A stretch of 64,000 nucleotides of DNA from Caulobacter sp. (GTDB lineage Bacteria; Pseudomonadota; Alphaproteobacteria; Caulobacterales; Caulobacteraceae), in NCBI GenBank assembly GCA_029866155.1, contig JARWZW010000065.1, positions 16,556-80,555 on the forward strand. Reading direction: 5' to 3'. Shown piece after piece: positions 16,689-24,768 of the stretch; position 1 is the first letter of the stretch; the number at the start of each line of letters is the position of its first letter. The notes below the pieces were generated by a model, which saw only the letters and a program-made list of their open reading frames with translations, made no database searches and was not told where the DNA came from. A program made the position numbers and the translations under genes.

Positions 16689-18278
16689 TCAGGACATCCC
16701 GACCCGGGACGAGCCGGCTGCGACTTCGGCTCGGGCGCGAACCGAAATCGAGCCGCCGCGGTCACTGATCCGGTCCATCACCTTGAAAGATGTGATCCAT
16801 CGATCCGGCGTGACGTCGCAGATGACATAGCCACGCTGGGCGTTGTTGAACCTGAGCATGGGATTGACGGCCTGAATCTTCACCATGTCGGGCCGTTGAT
16901 CCATGCCATCGCCGCCTGAACTGATCGAGGTGGTGACGAATTCGGCGGCAATGGGTGGCCCCTCCGGGCTTCGACCATCCAGAAACACCTCGCCTGCGTA
17001 GTTCTGGTGTTCGTCGCCGGTGAGGATGACGGGATTGCTGATGCGGCGGTCCTTGAGGGCCTTCAGAAGCCGCGCCCTGGGCGTGCGATACCCGCCCCAA
17101 CTGTCGATATTGGCCGCATATTGCGGACCGGGGTCGCGGTCCAGATCCATGACCATGATCTGCTGGGCCAGGACATTCCAGCGGCTCTTCGACGCCGAAA
17201 GTCCCTCGTACAGCCACTTCTCCTGGCGCAGCCCCATCATCTCGGCCTCGGGCCGGTCCAGGTCACCGCAAACACCCCATTTGTCGCCGCAGGGCTGGTC
17301 AGAGCGATACTGCCGGGTGTCGAGAAACTGCAGCGACATCAGGTCACCGAAGGTCGCCCGGCGATAGAGCTGAAGCGAGGGGCCGACCGGCAGGGACGAC
17401 AGCCGCAACGGCATGAATTCATAGAAAGCCTGTGCGGCAGCCTGGCGGCGGAGATTGAACAGGGCAGGGGGGCTTCCGTCCTGATCCAGATCGGCGGCCC
17501 AGTTGTTGTCAATTTCATGATCGTCCCAGACCACGAACCAGCCTGTCGAAGCATGGGCAGCCTGCAGGTCCGCGTCCATGCGGTACTGCGAATAGCGCTG
17601 GCGGTAGTCGTCCAGGCTGTAGATTTCGTCCCCCAGATGCTGGCGGGGATTGTCGAAGGGGCCGCCTGCGGCGTTGCGGGTCCGGGCGCTGCGGCCTTCG
17701 TAGATGTAGTCCCCGTAGAAGAAGATGAAGTCCAGACTCTCCTCAGACAGCCTGCGATGGGCGACGTAGCTGCCCTGTTCGTAATGCTGACAGCCGGCGA
17801 CCCCGAACCGGGCTGCGGGAACCGCAGCGCCGGCCGCCGGGAGCGTCTTCACCCGCCCTCTGGCGCTTTCTTCGCGACCCGCAAGGAAGCGGTAGAAATA
17901 GGCTGTGGCTGGCGAAAGCCCTGCGACCTCGACATGAACCGAATGGCCCAGTTCCGGCCGCGCCAGGGCCTTGCCTGTCTGCAGGACGGTCCTGAAGCCC
18001 GGGTCGGAGGCCACCTCCCAGGTCACTTCCACCGCCTGGGCCGGCATGCCGCGATCCCGGTCCAGAGGACGGGGGGCCAGCCGGGTCCAGATCACGAACC
18101 CATCGGCGGCTGGATCGCCGGCGGCGACGCCCAACTGGAACGGATAGGCCGCGAAGACCGCCTGGGCCAGGGCGGGCTTCTCATCCAGAGTCAGGGCGAA
18201 GCCTCCTGCCGCCGCAGCGCCGGCGAACTGGAACAGACGTCGGCGGGACAGGCCGAAGCGGTATTGAAGCAGGTTCAT
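16689..18278 (-). CDS. phoD: Alkaline phosphatase D (PhoD family)
   Basis: 529-aa calcium/iron-dependent phosphodiesterase/phosphatase exported by Tat: twin-arginine signal SRRRLFQFAGAAAAGG at residues 10-25. An N-terminal PhoD domain (GVAAGDPAADGFVIWTRLAP; fibronectin-like) is followed by the metallophosphatase domain with FGVAGCQHY, FIFFYGDYIYEG, VVWDDHEIDNNW and ILTGDEHQNY, which carry the metal ligands in the usual order. It would release phosphate from organic esters in the periplasm. Monocistronic. I saw no clear Pho box in the short upstream region (18279-18357). Confidence 0.9.
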   Translation of the reverse strand: MNLLQYRFGLSRRRLFQFAGAAAAGGFALTLDEKPALAQAVFAAYPFQLGVAAGDPAADGFVIWTRLAPRPLDRDRGMPAQAVEVTWEVASDPGFRTVLQTGKALARPELGHSVHVEVAGLSPATAYFYRFLAGREESARGRVKTLPAAGAAVPAARFGVAGCQHYEQGSYVAHRRLSEESLDFIFFYGDYIYEGRSARTRNAAGGPFDNPRQHLGDEIYSLDDYRQRYSQYRMDADLQAAHASTGWFVVWDDHEIDNNWAADLDQDGSPPALFNLRRQAAAQAFYEFMPLRLSSLPVGPSLQLYRRATFGDLMSLQFLDTRQYRSDQPCGDKWGVCGDLDRPEAEMMGLRQEKWLYEGLSASKSRWNVLAQQIMVMDLDRDPGPQYAANIDSWGGYRTPRARLLKALKDRRISNPVILTGDEHQNYAGEVFLDGRSPEGPPIAAEFVTTSISSGGDGMDQRPDMVKIQAVNPMLRFNNAQRGYVICDVTPDRWITSFKVMDRISDRGGSISVRARAEVAAGSSRVGMS

Positions 18279-18357
18279 CGGACACTCCGTTACGGATCGC
18301 GCCAGTCTGAACTACGCCCGCCGCGTGACAGTTTGAAAGGTCTGGAACTAATGCGCC

Positions 18358-19473
18358 TCAGCGCTTGCGGACAAAAACCGTCCCGGCTGAGTAGCCTGCC
18401 CCAAAGCTGCAGATCAGGCCGGTGTCACCTGTTTCGAACCCGTCATTGTGAAGGTGGAAAGCAATGATCGAACCGGCGGACGAGGTGTTGGCATAGTCAT
18501 CCAGGATGATGACGTTCTCGTCGCTACCCGGGTCCCGGCCCAGCACCTTCCGACCGATCATGTCGTTCATGTTGATATTGGCCTGGTGCAGCCAGAGGCG
18601 CTTCAGTCCCGTCGGATCGATGGCCAGTTCGCCGGCATGGTCGACGATCATCTCGGAGACCATGGGGACCACTTCGCGGAACACCTTGCGGCCCTCCTGG
18701 ACGAACAGCTTGTCCCTGGCTCCGACGCCTTCCGGCGCTGCGCGGTTCAGGAAACCGAAGTTGTTGCGGATGTTATTTGAGAAGACCGTCTTGAGGCGGG
18801 TTCCCAGGATATCCCAGCCGCCGGTCGCGTCCTCTTCGCGTTCGATGATCACGGCTGTGGCCACGTCACCGAAAATGAAGTGGCTGTCCCGGTCCCTGAA
18901 ATTCAGATGGCCGGAACAGATCTCGGGATTGACCATCAGAACCGCCCTGGCCGAGCCGGAGGCGATGAAGTCGGCCGCTGTCTTGATTCCGAAGGTCGCG
19001 GACGAGCAGGCGACATTCATGTCGAAGGCGAAGCCCTCAATGCCCAGGGCCTGCTGCACCTCGATGGCCATGGCGGGATAGGCCCGCTGCATGTTGGAGG
19101 CCGCGCACAGAACCGCGCCGATTTCCGAAACATCCTTGCCCCAGGCGGCGATTGCCTCCCTTGCCGCCTTGACGGCCATTTCGGCCAGGACGGAGATCTC
19201 CTCATTGGAGCGTTCGGGGATCTGCGGGGTCATGACATCGGGATCCAGAATGCCCGCCTTGTCCATGACGAAGCGCGCCTTGATGCCTGACGCCTTTTCG
19301 ATGAATTCGGGCGAAGACGGGGCCAGGGCCTGGACCTCGCCGGCTGCGATAGCCTCGGCGTTCTGGAGGTTGAACCGCTCAACATAGCTGTTGAAGGCTT
19401 CAACCAGTTCGGTGTTGGAAATGCTCTGTTCAGGCGTGAAGAGCCCGGTTGCGGCGATGACGGCCTTGTGCAC
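18358..19473 (-). CDS. Beta-ketoacyl-ACP synthase III-type enzyme
   Basis: 371-aa thiolase-fold condensing enzyme. Catalytic Cys156 lies in NVACSSATF, the His in WLHQANINMND and the Asn in YANTSSAGS, the Cys-His-Asn triad of KASIII/FabH. It is about 50 aa longer than classical FabH, with an extra N-terminal region (residues 20-90), and matches the long FabH-like subgroup of Proteobacteria that initiates fatty-acid or specialised lipid synthesis by condensing an acyl group with malonyl-ACP. It stands alone rather than in a fab operon, so a secondary role is possible. Divergent from the beta-barrel gene at 19700. Confidence 0.85.
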   Translation of the reverse strand: MHKAVIAATGLFTPEQSISNTELVEAFNSYVERFNLQNAEAIAAGEVQALAPSSPEFIEKASGIKARFVMDKAGILDPDVMTPQIPERSNEEISVLAEMAVKAAREAIAAWGKDVSEIGAVLCAASNMQRAYPAMAIEVQQALGIEGFAFDMNVACSSATFGIKTAADFIASGSARAVLMVNPEICSGHLNFRDRDSHFIFGDVATAVIIEREEDATGGWDILGTRLKTVFSNNIRNNFGFLNRAAPEGVGARDKLFVQEGRKVFREVVPMVSEMIVDHAGELAIDPTGLKRLWLHQANINMNDMIGRKVLGRDPGSDENVIILDDYANTSSAGSIIAFHLHNDGFETGDTGLICSFGAGYSAGTVFVRKR

Positions 19474-19577
19474 GGATCAGTGTTCCCGGTCTGGGGCGCG
19501 TGTCTCGCGCCCGCGTCGTTGGTGGCTGGCGCCTTGATAGCACGACCCCGGCCTTCGTCACGCCCTCCCTGTGGCGA

Positions 19578-19592
19578 TGTTGCAACGCAACA
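19578..19592. promoter_or_regulatory. Palindrome TGTTGC-N3-GCAACA, candidate operator
   Basis: Perfect 6-bp arms around AAC in the 226-bp divergent region between the KASIII gene and the outer-membrane beta-barrel gene. The TGC-N3-GCA core resembles sites reported for PhaR-type repressors in alphaproteobacteria; the binding protein is not known here. Confidence 0.35.
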
Positions 19593-19699
19593 GGCCTGCC
19601 TCATTTGCTCCGCTGATCGGCCGCTCCATCGCCTCCTTTGAGGCCCATCCAGAGGTTCGGGCGGGGTGAGACGCAAAATGAACTCAGGAGTATAAAATA

Positions 19700-20224
19700 A
19701 TGAAATCTCTCATGATCGCCGCCTCTTTGGCCGCCCTGTCCGTGGCGGCTCCCGCCCTGGCCCAGGATAACCCTGTCACTGTCTATGGCACAGTCGGCTA
19801 CGCAAACACTGATGCCGACGGCGTCAATCTGGGTGCGATCCAGGGCCGCATCGGCGCCCGCTACGGCCAGTATCTGGGTCTCGAAGGTGAATTGGCCGGC
19901 GGGGTAAAGAGTGACGAAATCAAGATCGTAGGGACTCGCTACGACGTCGACCTCAACTACCAGGCGGCCGTCTACGGGGTCGGCTATCTGCCCGTCGCCC
20001 CCAATGCGGACCTGTTCGCCCGGGTTGGCTATGGCAAGAGCAAGATTGATGTCTCCGGCCCGTTCGCCGCTGGCTCGGCCGACGGTGAGAGCTGGAACTA
20101 TGGCGTCGGTGGCCAGTATTTCTTCACCGAGAAGGACGGTGTTCGGGTCGACCTGACACGCCATGATTTCGATAATGGCGGTGATGCCGACGTGGTTGGC
20201 GTGAGCTACGTCCGCAAGTTCTAG
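19700..20224 (+). CDS. Small outer-membrane beta-barrel protein
   Basis: 174 aa with a signal peptide (cleavage after PALA, residue 22) and an eight-stranded-type barrel of the OmpA-N/porin-like superfamily. Alternating strands such as VTVYGTVGYANTDADG, GRIGARYGQYLGLEGELAGG and LFARVGYGKSKIDV end in a C-terminal aromatic Phe (YVRKF) typical of BAM substrates. A strong terminator follows at 20261-20289, so the gene is monocistronic. Probably a structural or small-solute OMP; no transport specificity can be inferred. Confidence 0.82.
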   Translation: MKSLMIAASLAALSVAAPALAQDNPVTVYGTVGYANTDADGVNLGAIQGRIGARYGQYLGLEGELAGGVKSDEIKIVGTRYDVDLNYQAAVYGVGYLPVAPNADLFARVGYGKSKIDVSGPFAAGSADGESWNYGVGGQYFFTEKDGVRVDLTRHDFDNGGDADVVGVSYVRKF

Positions 20225-20260
20225 ACCGGACTGCGTCGGGGTCATCCCTGTCGCCTGGAA

Positions 20261-20289
20261 GGCCCCCGTCGCAGGACGGGGGCCTTTTT
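20261..20289 (+). terminator. Strong rho-independent terminator
   Basis: GGCCCCCGTC and GACGGGGGCC form a perfect 10-bp stem with loop GCAG followed by TTTTT. It terminates the beta-barrel gene. Confidence 0.9.
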
Positions 20290-20311
20290 CGTTGACGGGG
20301 CAGGGCGGGCA

Positions 20312-20755
20312 ATGACAATCCGGAAACGGGGAGAGGCGTTAACCGGAATGAATGGCCAGACTATCCAGTTGCTGGGGTCGGTATTGGCGATTGCGGCCAT
20401 GGTCGCTCTTGCCGCCTGGGCGCGTATTCCAAAGCCATGTCCTCCCCTGGACGAGGAGTCGGTCAGGCGCCGGCTGGCTGTCGAGTATCCGGACGATCTG
20501 GTAGACGCCGTCTGGCTTGCCGCTGATGGCGCGGGCGCTATCTCCCGTTCCGGTGATCGCGCCTTGGTCCTGGCCAGGCTTGGTGACTGCTGGGTTGCAC
20601 GGGACCTGCCCTGGGCGTCGGCGCTGACCAGCAGGATACGGGGTGGCAGGGTTCGCCTGAAATTCAATGATCCGGCCGCGCCCAGGCTGTCCCTTGCTGT
20701 CAGCGGCGTGAACCCCTGGCCCCCTTCGGAACCGGAAAGCGATCCTTACGGATGA
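20312..20755 (+). CDS. Membrane-anchored protein of unknown function
   Basis: 147 aa with one N-terminal transmembrane helix (about 17-38: QLLGSVLAIAAMVALAAW) and a small soluble domain containing CPPLDEESVRRRLAVEYP and DAVWLAADGAGAISRSGDRALVLARLGDCWVARDL. Two cysteines (residues 43 and 93 region) could pair in the periplasm. An internal ATG at 20348 is an alternative start. The stop overlaps the start of the sterol desaturase-like gene (ATGA), so they are coupled. Not recognised as a known family. Confidence 0.6.
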   Translation: MTIRKRGEALTGMNGQTIQLLGSVLAIAAMVALAAWARIPKPCPPLDEESVRRRLAVEYPDDLVDAVWLAADGAGAISRSGDRALVLARLGDCWVARDLPWASALTSRIRGGRVRLKFNDPAAPRLSLAVSGVNPWPPSEPESDPYG

Positions 20756-21711
20756 CCCTGGACCCCCTGAAACCAGCCTTTGATCCGGTCACCCTGGCCA
20801 TTCCGATTTTCGTCTTGACGATCATCGGCGAAATCGTCCTGTCCCGGTTCGGCAAGATCAAGGCCCGCTACGAGGCTCGCGATACGGCGACGTCTCTGCT
20901 CATGGGGCTTGGCAGTTCGGTGGCGGGCCTGATCACGGGCGGGGCGATCTTCGCCGTCAGCCTCTGGGCCTATCAGTACAGGCTGTTCGACATTCCGATG
21001 GCGGCCTGGTGGGCCTGGGTCGTGATCTTCTTTCTGGAGGATCTGACCTATTACGTGTTTCACCGCGTCGCCCATGAGCGCCGCTTCTGGTGGGCCAGCC
21101 ACGTCAATCACCACACATCCCAGCACTACAATCTGGCCACCGCGCTGCGCCAGACATGGACGGGGGGCGTGGCGGGCACCTGGCTGCTCTGGATTCCTCT
21201 GACCCTGCTGGGCTTTCCGCCGGCGATGATCGCCATCCAGAAGGGGATCAGCCTAGTCTATCAATACTGGGTTCATACCGAGGCTGTCCGGAGGATGCCC
21301 GCCTGGTTCGAGGCCATCTTCAACACCCCCTCGCATCATCGGGTCCATCACGCCCGCAATCCGCAGTATCTCGACTCCAACTACGCCGGCATCCTGATCA
21401 TCTGGGATCGCATGTTCGGCACTTTCGTTGCGGAGCGGGATGAAGAGCCCTGTCGCTATGGGATTGTCAAAAATCTCGGTGACTTCAACATCCTGCGCGT
21501 CGCCTTTCACGAATGGATGGCGATTGGCCAGGACCTCGCAAGGGCCCGATCCCTGCGGGAGATGGCGGGCTATCTGTTCGGTCCGCCCGGATGGAGCCCG
21601 GATGGTTCCCGGGAGACCAGCAAGATCATCAAGGCCCGCTGGGCTGCCCGGCAGGCCGGTCTCAGTCCCGAATCCCCGGAAGGGACAGACCCGACGCCGG
21701 TCGCGCCGTAA
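20752..21711 (+). CDS. Sterol desaturase / fatty acid hydroxylase superfamily membrane enzyme
   Basis: 319-aa integral-membrane di-iron oxygenase. Transmembrane stretches lie near 15-32, 48-72, 85-103 and 145-165. The histidine clusters HRVAH (104-108), HVNHH (117-121) and HRVHH (near 205) are the expected iron ligands. Such enzymes hydroxylate or desaturate lipids, carotenoids or ether lipids. It overlaps the upstream hypothetical by 4 bp, and its last 50 bp overlap the 3' end of the convergent NUDIX gene. The lipid substrate is unknown. Confidence 0.85.
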   Translation: MTLDPLKPAFDPVTLAIPIFVLTIIGEIVLSRFGKIKARYEARDTATSLLMGLGSSVAGLITGGAIFAVSLWAYQYRLFDIPMAAWWAWVVIFFLEDLTYYVFHRVAHERRFWWASHVNHHTSQHYNLATALRQTWTGGVAGTWLLWIPLTLLGFPPAMIAIQKGISLVYQYWVHTEAVRRMPAWFEAIFNTPSHHRVHHARNPQYLDSNYAGILIIWDRMFGTFVAERDEEPCRYGIVKNLGDFNILRVAFHEWMAIGQDLARARSLREMAGYLFGPPGWSPDGSRETSKIIKARWAARQAGLSPESPEGTDPTPVAP

Positions 21712-22642
21712 GGGCCTCTCGACGATACCGGAACAGTTCGGCCGGGCGACCGCCGGTGTCGGCGTCCATCCGCCCCAGTCCCTGGACCAGGTCGGTGCGT
21801 TCAACCACGCGGCGGAAGTTCTGCTTGTGTAGCGGTATGCCGGCGATGGCCTCGACCGTGCGCTGCAGGGCCGACAGGGTGAATTCAGCCGGCATCACCT
21901 CGAAGGCGACCGGGCGGTACTTCAACTTGCCGCGCAGCCGGCCAAGGCCGGTTGCCAGGATTCGCCGGTGATCGGAGATCATCGGCTCGCCCAGAGCGGC
22001 CGAAAGGGCCGCGGGCTCGGGCGGATCGCGTCCCTCGGCCCGGGCCGCATCGCGGGCAGATTCGGGCGCCAGGCCGGCCTCATAGAGCAGCTCATAGCGC
22101 TCCAGGACCCGCTCCTCGTTCCAGGAGGCCCCGTCCAGGGCAAAGGCCAGGCGGGCCCGGGCCAGCCGCGTCGGGTCTCCGCTCGCCCAGGTCAGCAGAG
22201 CCGGACGAATGCCTTCATCGATGAGATCCGGCCGACCCTTGCGCCAGTCTTCCCAGGGAAAGAACCGCGACCAGCTTGACCAGACGGTGTCCCGCGCCAG
22301 GCTCTCCGTGGCTGAGGGAGTCAGGGCCAGATAGCCCACCGAGACAACTCGGGCCGCGCCGGCGCCAACCTCGGCGCGGGGGGCGTCACGGCCCTTGTCG
22401 CCGAAGGTATAGAGCTGTTCGACATAGCCGAGCTCAAAGCCGGTCTGGGCGCTCACGAAGTCGCGTAGCGCCAGCTCGAAGGTCCGGTGCCCTTCGGGGG
22501 CAAACGGGCCGAACGGCAGGCCGGGCAAGGGGGACAGGCGGTCGGTCAGGGCGTCATGCGGCCGCAGGGTCAGCACCACGGCCTCGCCATCGCGCACGGC
22601 GATGATCACAGCCGACAGTCCGATGACGACAGACAGGGTCAT
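21662..22642 (-). CDS. NUDIX-domain NAD metabolism regulator (NadQ-like)
   Basis: 326 aa. N-terminal NUDIX-like domain (about 1-150) in which the catalytic Nudix box is degenerate, a helical linker, and a C-terminal winged-helix region (about 230-310: AEFTLSALQRTVEAIAGIPLHKQNFRRVVERTDLV). This is the layout of the COG4111/NadQ-type repressors that control NAD biosynthesis genes in alphaproteobacteria. The assignment is by architecture and remembered family features, not by seeing a regulon; no nad genes are in the window. The gene converges on, and overlaps by 50 bp, the sterol desaturase-like gene. The HD-nucleotidase gene is upstream on the same strand. Confidence 0.7.
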   Translation of the reverse strand: MTLSVVIGLSAVIIAVRDGEAVVLTLRPHDALTDRLSPLPGLPFGPFAPEGHRTFELALRDFVSAQTGFELGYVEQLYTFGDKGRDAPRAEVGAGAARVVSVGYLALTPSATESLARDTVWSSWSRFFPWEDWRKGRPDLIDEGIRPALLTWASGDPTRLARARLAFALDGASWNEERVLERYELLYEAGLAPESARDAARAEGRDPPEPAALSAALGEPMISDHRRILATGLGRLRGKLKYRPVAFEVMPAEFTLSALQRTVEAIAGIPLHKQNFRRVVERTDLVQGLGRMDADTGGRPAELFRYRREALTARPASGLSLPGIRD

Positions 22643-22714
22643 GAGCGCTGTCCTACTGGAAAACGGCCCGTGTCCAAACCCTGTGATGGGACGGCCGGCC
22701 TCATTCCGCCGTGA

Positions 22715-23356
22715 TTATTCGGTGCTGAAGGCGTCGCCGCCGCCTTCGTAGCCGGCAGCGGAAGATAGCAGGTGAAACCGCCGGACATAGCGCTCCTGGG
22801 CTTCCGAAGGCGGCGCCGGATTGATCGCCAGATGATAGCCAGGCGGCGGCTTTCCGAACAGGTCGAGCGATTCCTTGACCGAAAAGCCGGCCAACTGCGT
22901 CGCCTCGAAGAAGGCGCAGGCCCGGTCCGCCTGCTTTATCAACTTCTTGACCGGCCCCGGTGTCCGGACCGGCAGGCCGAAACGGGCATGGATAGCGATC
23001 TCCAGCCGCTCCTCGAAGTCCTTGTAGGACACGCCGAGCGCCGCCTTGAACGGGCTGATCATGTCGCCGATAACATATTCGGAAGCGTCGTGAAGCAGGG
23101 CTGCAAGCCGCCAGCGAGGCTCCAGGTCGGGCTGGATGTGGGCGGCGATCTCTTCCACCACCAGGGAATGCTGGGCGACGGAAAACCCGTGCTCGCCGGT
23201 CGTCTGGCCATTCCAGCGCGCCACCCGGGCGAGGCCGTGGGCGATGTCCTCGATCTCGATGTCCATCGGGGATGGATCCAGCAGATCAAGCCGGCGTCCC
23301 GACAGCATTCGCTGCCAGGCGCGAGGGGGAGAATTGTTTCGCAGCCCTTTGGCCAC
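22715..23356 (-). CDS. HD-domain phosphohydrolase, YfbR-like
   Basis: 213-aa HD-superfamily protein similar to 5'-deoxynucleotidase YfbR. Visible are AHGLARVARWNGQT, the first His in FSVAQHSLVV, LLHDASEYVIGDM (the HD pair) and the late Asp in KQADRACAFFEA, which form the metal site. The GTG at 23356 follows AGGAACGAACGA and precedes the conserved RAWQRMLSGRRLDLLDP. Starting further upstream would run through the FixK box of the divergent usp gene and lacks an SD. It would dephosphorylate deoxynucleoside monophosphates. It is next to the NadQ-like gene. Confidence 0.82.
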   Translation of the reverse strand: MAKGLRNNSPPRAWQRMLSGRRLDLLDPSPMDIEIEDIAHGLARVARWNGQTTGEHGFSVAQHSLVVEEIAAHIQPDLEPRWRLAALLHDASEYVIGDMISPFKAALGVSYKDFEERLEIAIHARFGLPVRTPGPVKKLIKQADRACAFFEATQLAGFSVKESLDLFGKPPPGYHLAINPAPPSEAQERYVRRFHLLSSAAGYEGGGDAFSTE

Positions 23357-23402
23357 TCGTTCGTTCCTGTCGTGCGATGGGGCGGCAGCACTGGGCCATT
23401 GC

Positions 23403-23416
23403 TTGACAAAGATCAA
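23403..23416 (+). promoter_or_regulatory. FixK/FNR-type box
   Basis: TTGACAAAGATCAA fits TTGA-N6-TCAA exactly and lies 50 bp upstream of the universal stress protein start codon. This suggests microaerobic activation by a FixK/FNR regulator. Confidence 0.6.
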
Positions 23417-23465
23417 CGACGGGTAGGGTGTAGCGGCGTCAATTGCCGATCAATGGAGGTCTGAG

Positions 23466-24278
23466 ATGAACTGGGCACGCATCATGGCGCCGCTGGCGGG
23501 TGGCGCAGGAGACAGCGAGGCGCTGGCCGCCGCCGTGGCGATCGCGTCGGCTTTCGACGCCGAACTGGCGGCGGTTCACGCCCCGGCCGACATCGCCGAC
23601 CTGATGCCCTGGATGGGCGAGGGGTTCATGGGCGGGGTGCAGATCACCGCCATGGACAGCCTGAAGGAGGCTGCGGCCGAAGGAAAGCGGTCCGCGCGGG
23701 CTGCGGTGGAGGCCTGCGGATACGCCAAGGCTCGGCTGATCTCGCTTGAAACCCCGGTCTGGGGCGGCCTGTCGATGGAAGGCCGGCTGTCTGATCTGGT
23801 GGTGTTCACCAATGACGCCGCCCGTGGTCGCGGCCCCCTGGCGGAGGCCTTTCAGCAGATGGTGGCGGACGAACAGCGCCCGACCCTGGTGGCGCGGCCG
23901 GGCCTTACCCCGGACGGGGTCGCCGTCATCGCCTGGGATGGCGGCAAGGAAGCCAGCCGGGCGGCCCGGACGGCGCTGCCGCTGCTCGAACAGGCATCCC
24001 GGGTGGTGATCCTCTGCGCGCCCTCGGCCTCGTCTCGCAGTTTCGACGGTCGGCGGCTGCAGGCCTTTATGTCCGACCGGGGCGTCAATGCCGAGCTTGA
24101 AATCCTGCCAGAGTCCGGTGATGCAGCCCATATTCTGCTGGGCGCTGCTCGCCGTCTGGGGGCCGGGTTGCTGGTGGCCGGCGCCTTCGGTCACCCGAGG
24201 CTGCAGGAATACATCTTCGGCGGAACGACCCGGACCCTTCTGAACAACGACGGTCCTTCGCTGTTCCTGTCCCACTGA
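23466..24278 (+). CDS. Universal stress protein, tandem UspA domains
   Basis: 270 aa formed by two Usp-like halves (about 1-140 and 145-270). The second ends in VAGAFGHPRLQEYIFGGTTRTLL, a good match to the G-x2-G-x9-G(S/T) nucleotide-binding signature of UspA. The first half keeps the fold but has a diverged loop. Usp proteins help survival during growth arrest and low oxygen. The FixK-type box at 23403-23416 supports low-oxygen induction. ATG 23466 is preceded by GGAGG. A small conserved-looking gene follows 30 bp later, probably in the same transcript. Confidence 0.88.
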   Translation: MNWARIMAPLAGGAGDSEALAAAVAIASAFDAELAAVHAPADIADLMPWMGEGFMGGVQITAMDSLKEAAAEGKRSARAAVEACGYAKARLISLETPVWGGLSMEGRLSDLVVFTNDAARGRGPLAEAFQQMVADEQRPTLVARPGLTPDGVAVIAWDGGKEASRAARTALPLLEQASRVVILCAPSASSRSFDGRRLQAFMSDRGVNAELEILPESGDAAHILLGAARRLGAGLLVAGAFGHPRLQEYIFGGTTRTLLNNDGPSLFLSH

Positions 24279-24308
24279 CCAACCACACTTCCCGAAAGGA
24301 AACGTGCG

Positions 24309-24680
24309 ATGAGCCTTTCACGCATTGTCATACGGCTGGCCCGCAACCCGGGCACGGAGTTTGCCGATGGCGACGACCACCGGGGCTACAGCTTCATCGC
24401 GCCGCTCGATCCTGCCGGAAAGATTGATCTGTCGGCATTCCAGAAGTCCAGGTCAGACTGCGCGGTGCGTCGCTTCGCGCCGGAACAGGATGCGGTTACC
24501 GGCAAGCTCGCCCACCGCAGATCGAGCTGGTATTTTGACTATGACGATCAGTCAGACGCTGACGACGAGGCCGTCCATCGTCTTGGTGACCACAGCTTTG
24601 CAGTCGGTGAGTATGTCTCGGTAGCCGACGAGGACGGACGGCTGCTGGCCTACAAGGTCACCGAGGTTGCTCCGATATAG
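24309..24680 (+). CDS. Small acidic cytoplasmic protein of unknown function
   Basis: 123 aa, no signal peptide. Regularly coding-like sequence with FADGDDHRGYSFIAPLD, WYFDYDDQSDADDE and HSFAVGEYVSVADEDG, suggesting a small beta-rich fold. The start has GAAAGGAAACGTGCG before the ATG. It lies 30 bp after the usp gene on the same strand and is likely part of the FixK-controlled unit. A 7-bp stem hairpin at 24709-24729 follows. I do not recognise a named function. Confidence 0.65.
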   Translation: MSLSRIVIRLARNPGTEFADGDDHRGYSFIAPLDPAGKIDLSAFQKSRSDCAVRRFAPEQDAVTGKLAHRRSSWYFDYDDQSDADDEAVHRLGDHSFAVGEYVSVADEDGRLLAYKVTEVAPI

Positions 24681-24708
24681 GCGGGCAGGTCCGGGCCTGG
24701 CGGCGATT

Positions 24709-24729
24709 GTCCGCCGTCTTCGGGCGGAC
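24709..24729 (+). terminator. Hairpin after usp unit
   Basis: GTCCGCC and GGCGGAC form a 7-bp stem between the convergent genes ending at 24680 and 24769. There is no T-run, so termination is only probable. Confidence 0.4.
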
Positions 24730-24768
24730 CGGGAACCGAAACCTTCGCCGGTCCCCGGTCTCACGGCG

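Noticed and set aside
23357..23416. Upstream TTG start for the HD-domain gene
   Set aside because: It would place the start codon inside the FixK box and has no SD; GTG 23356 is better.
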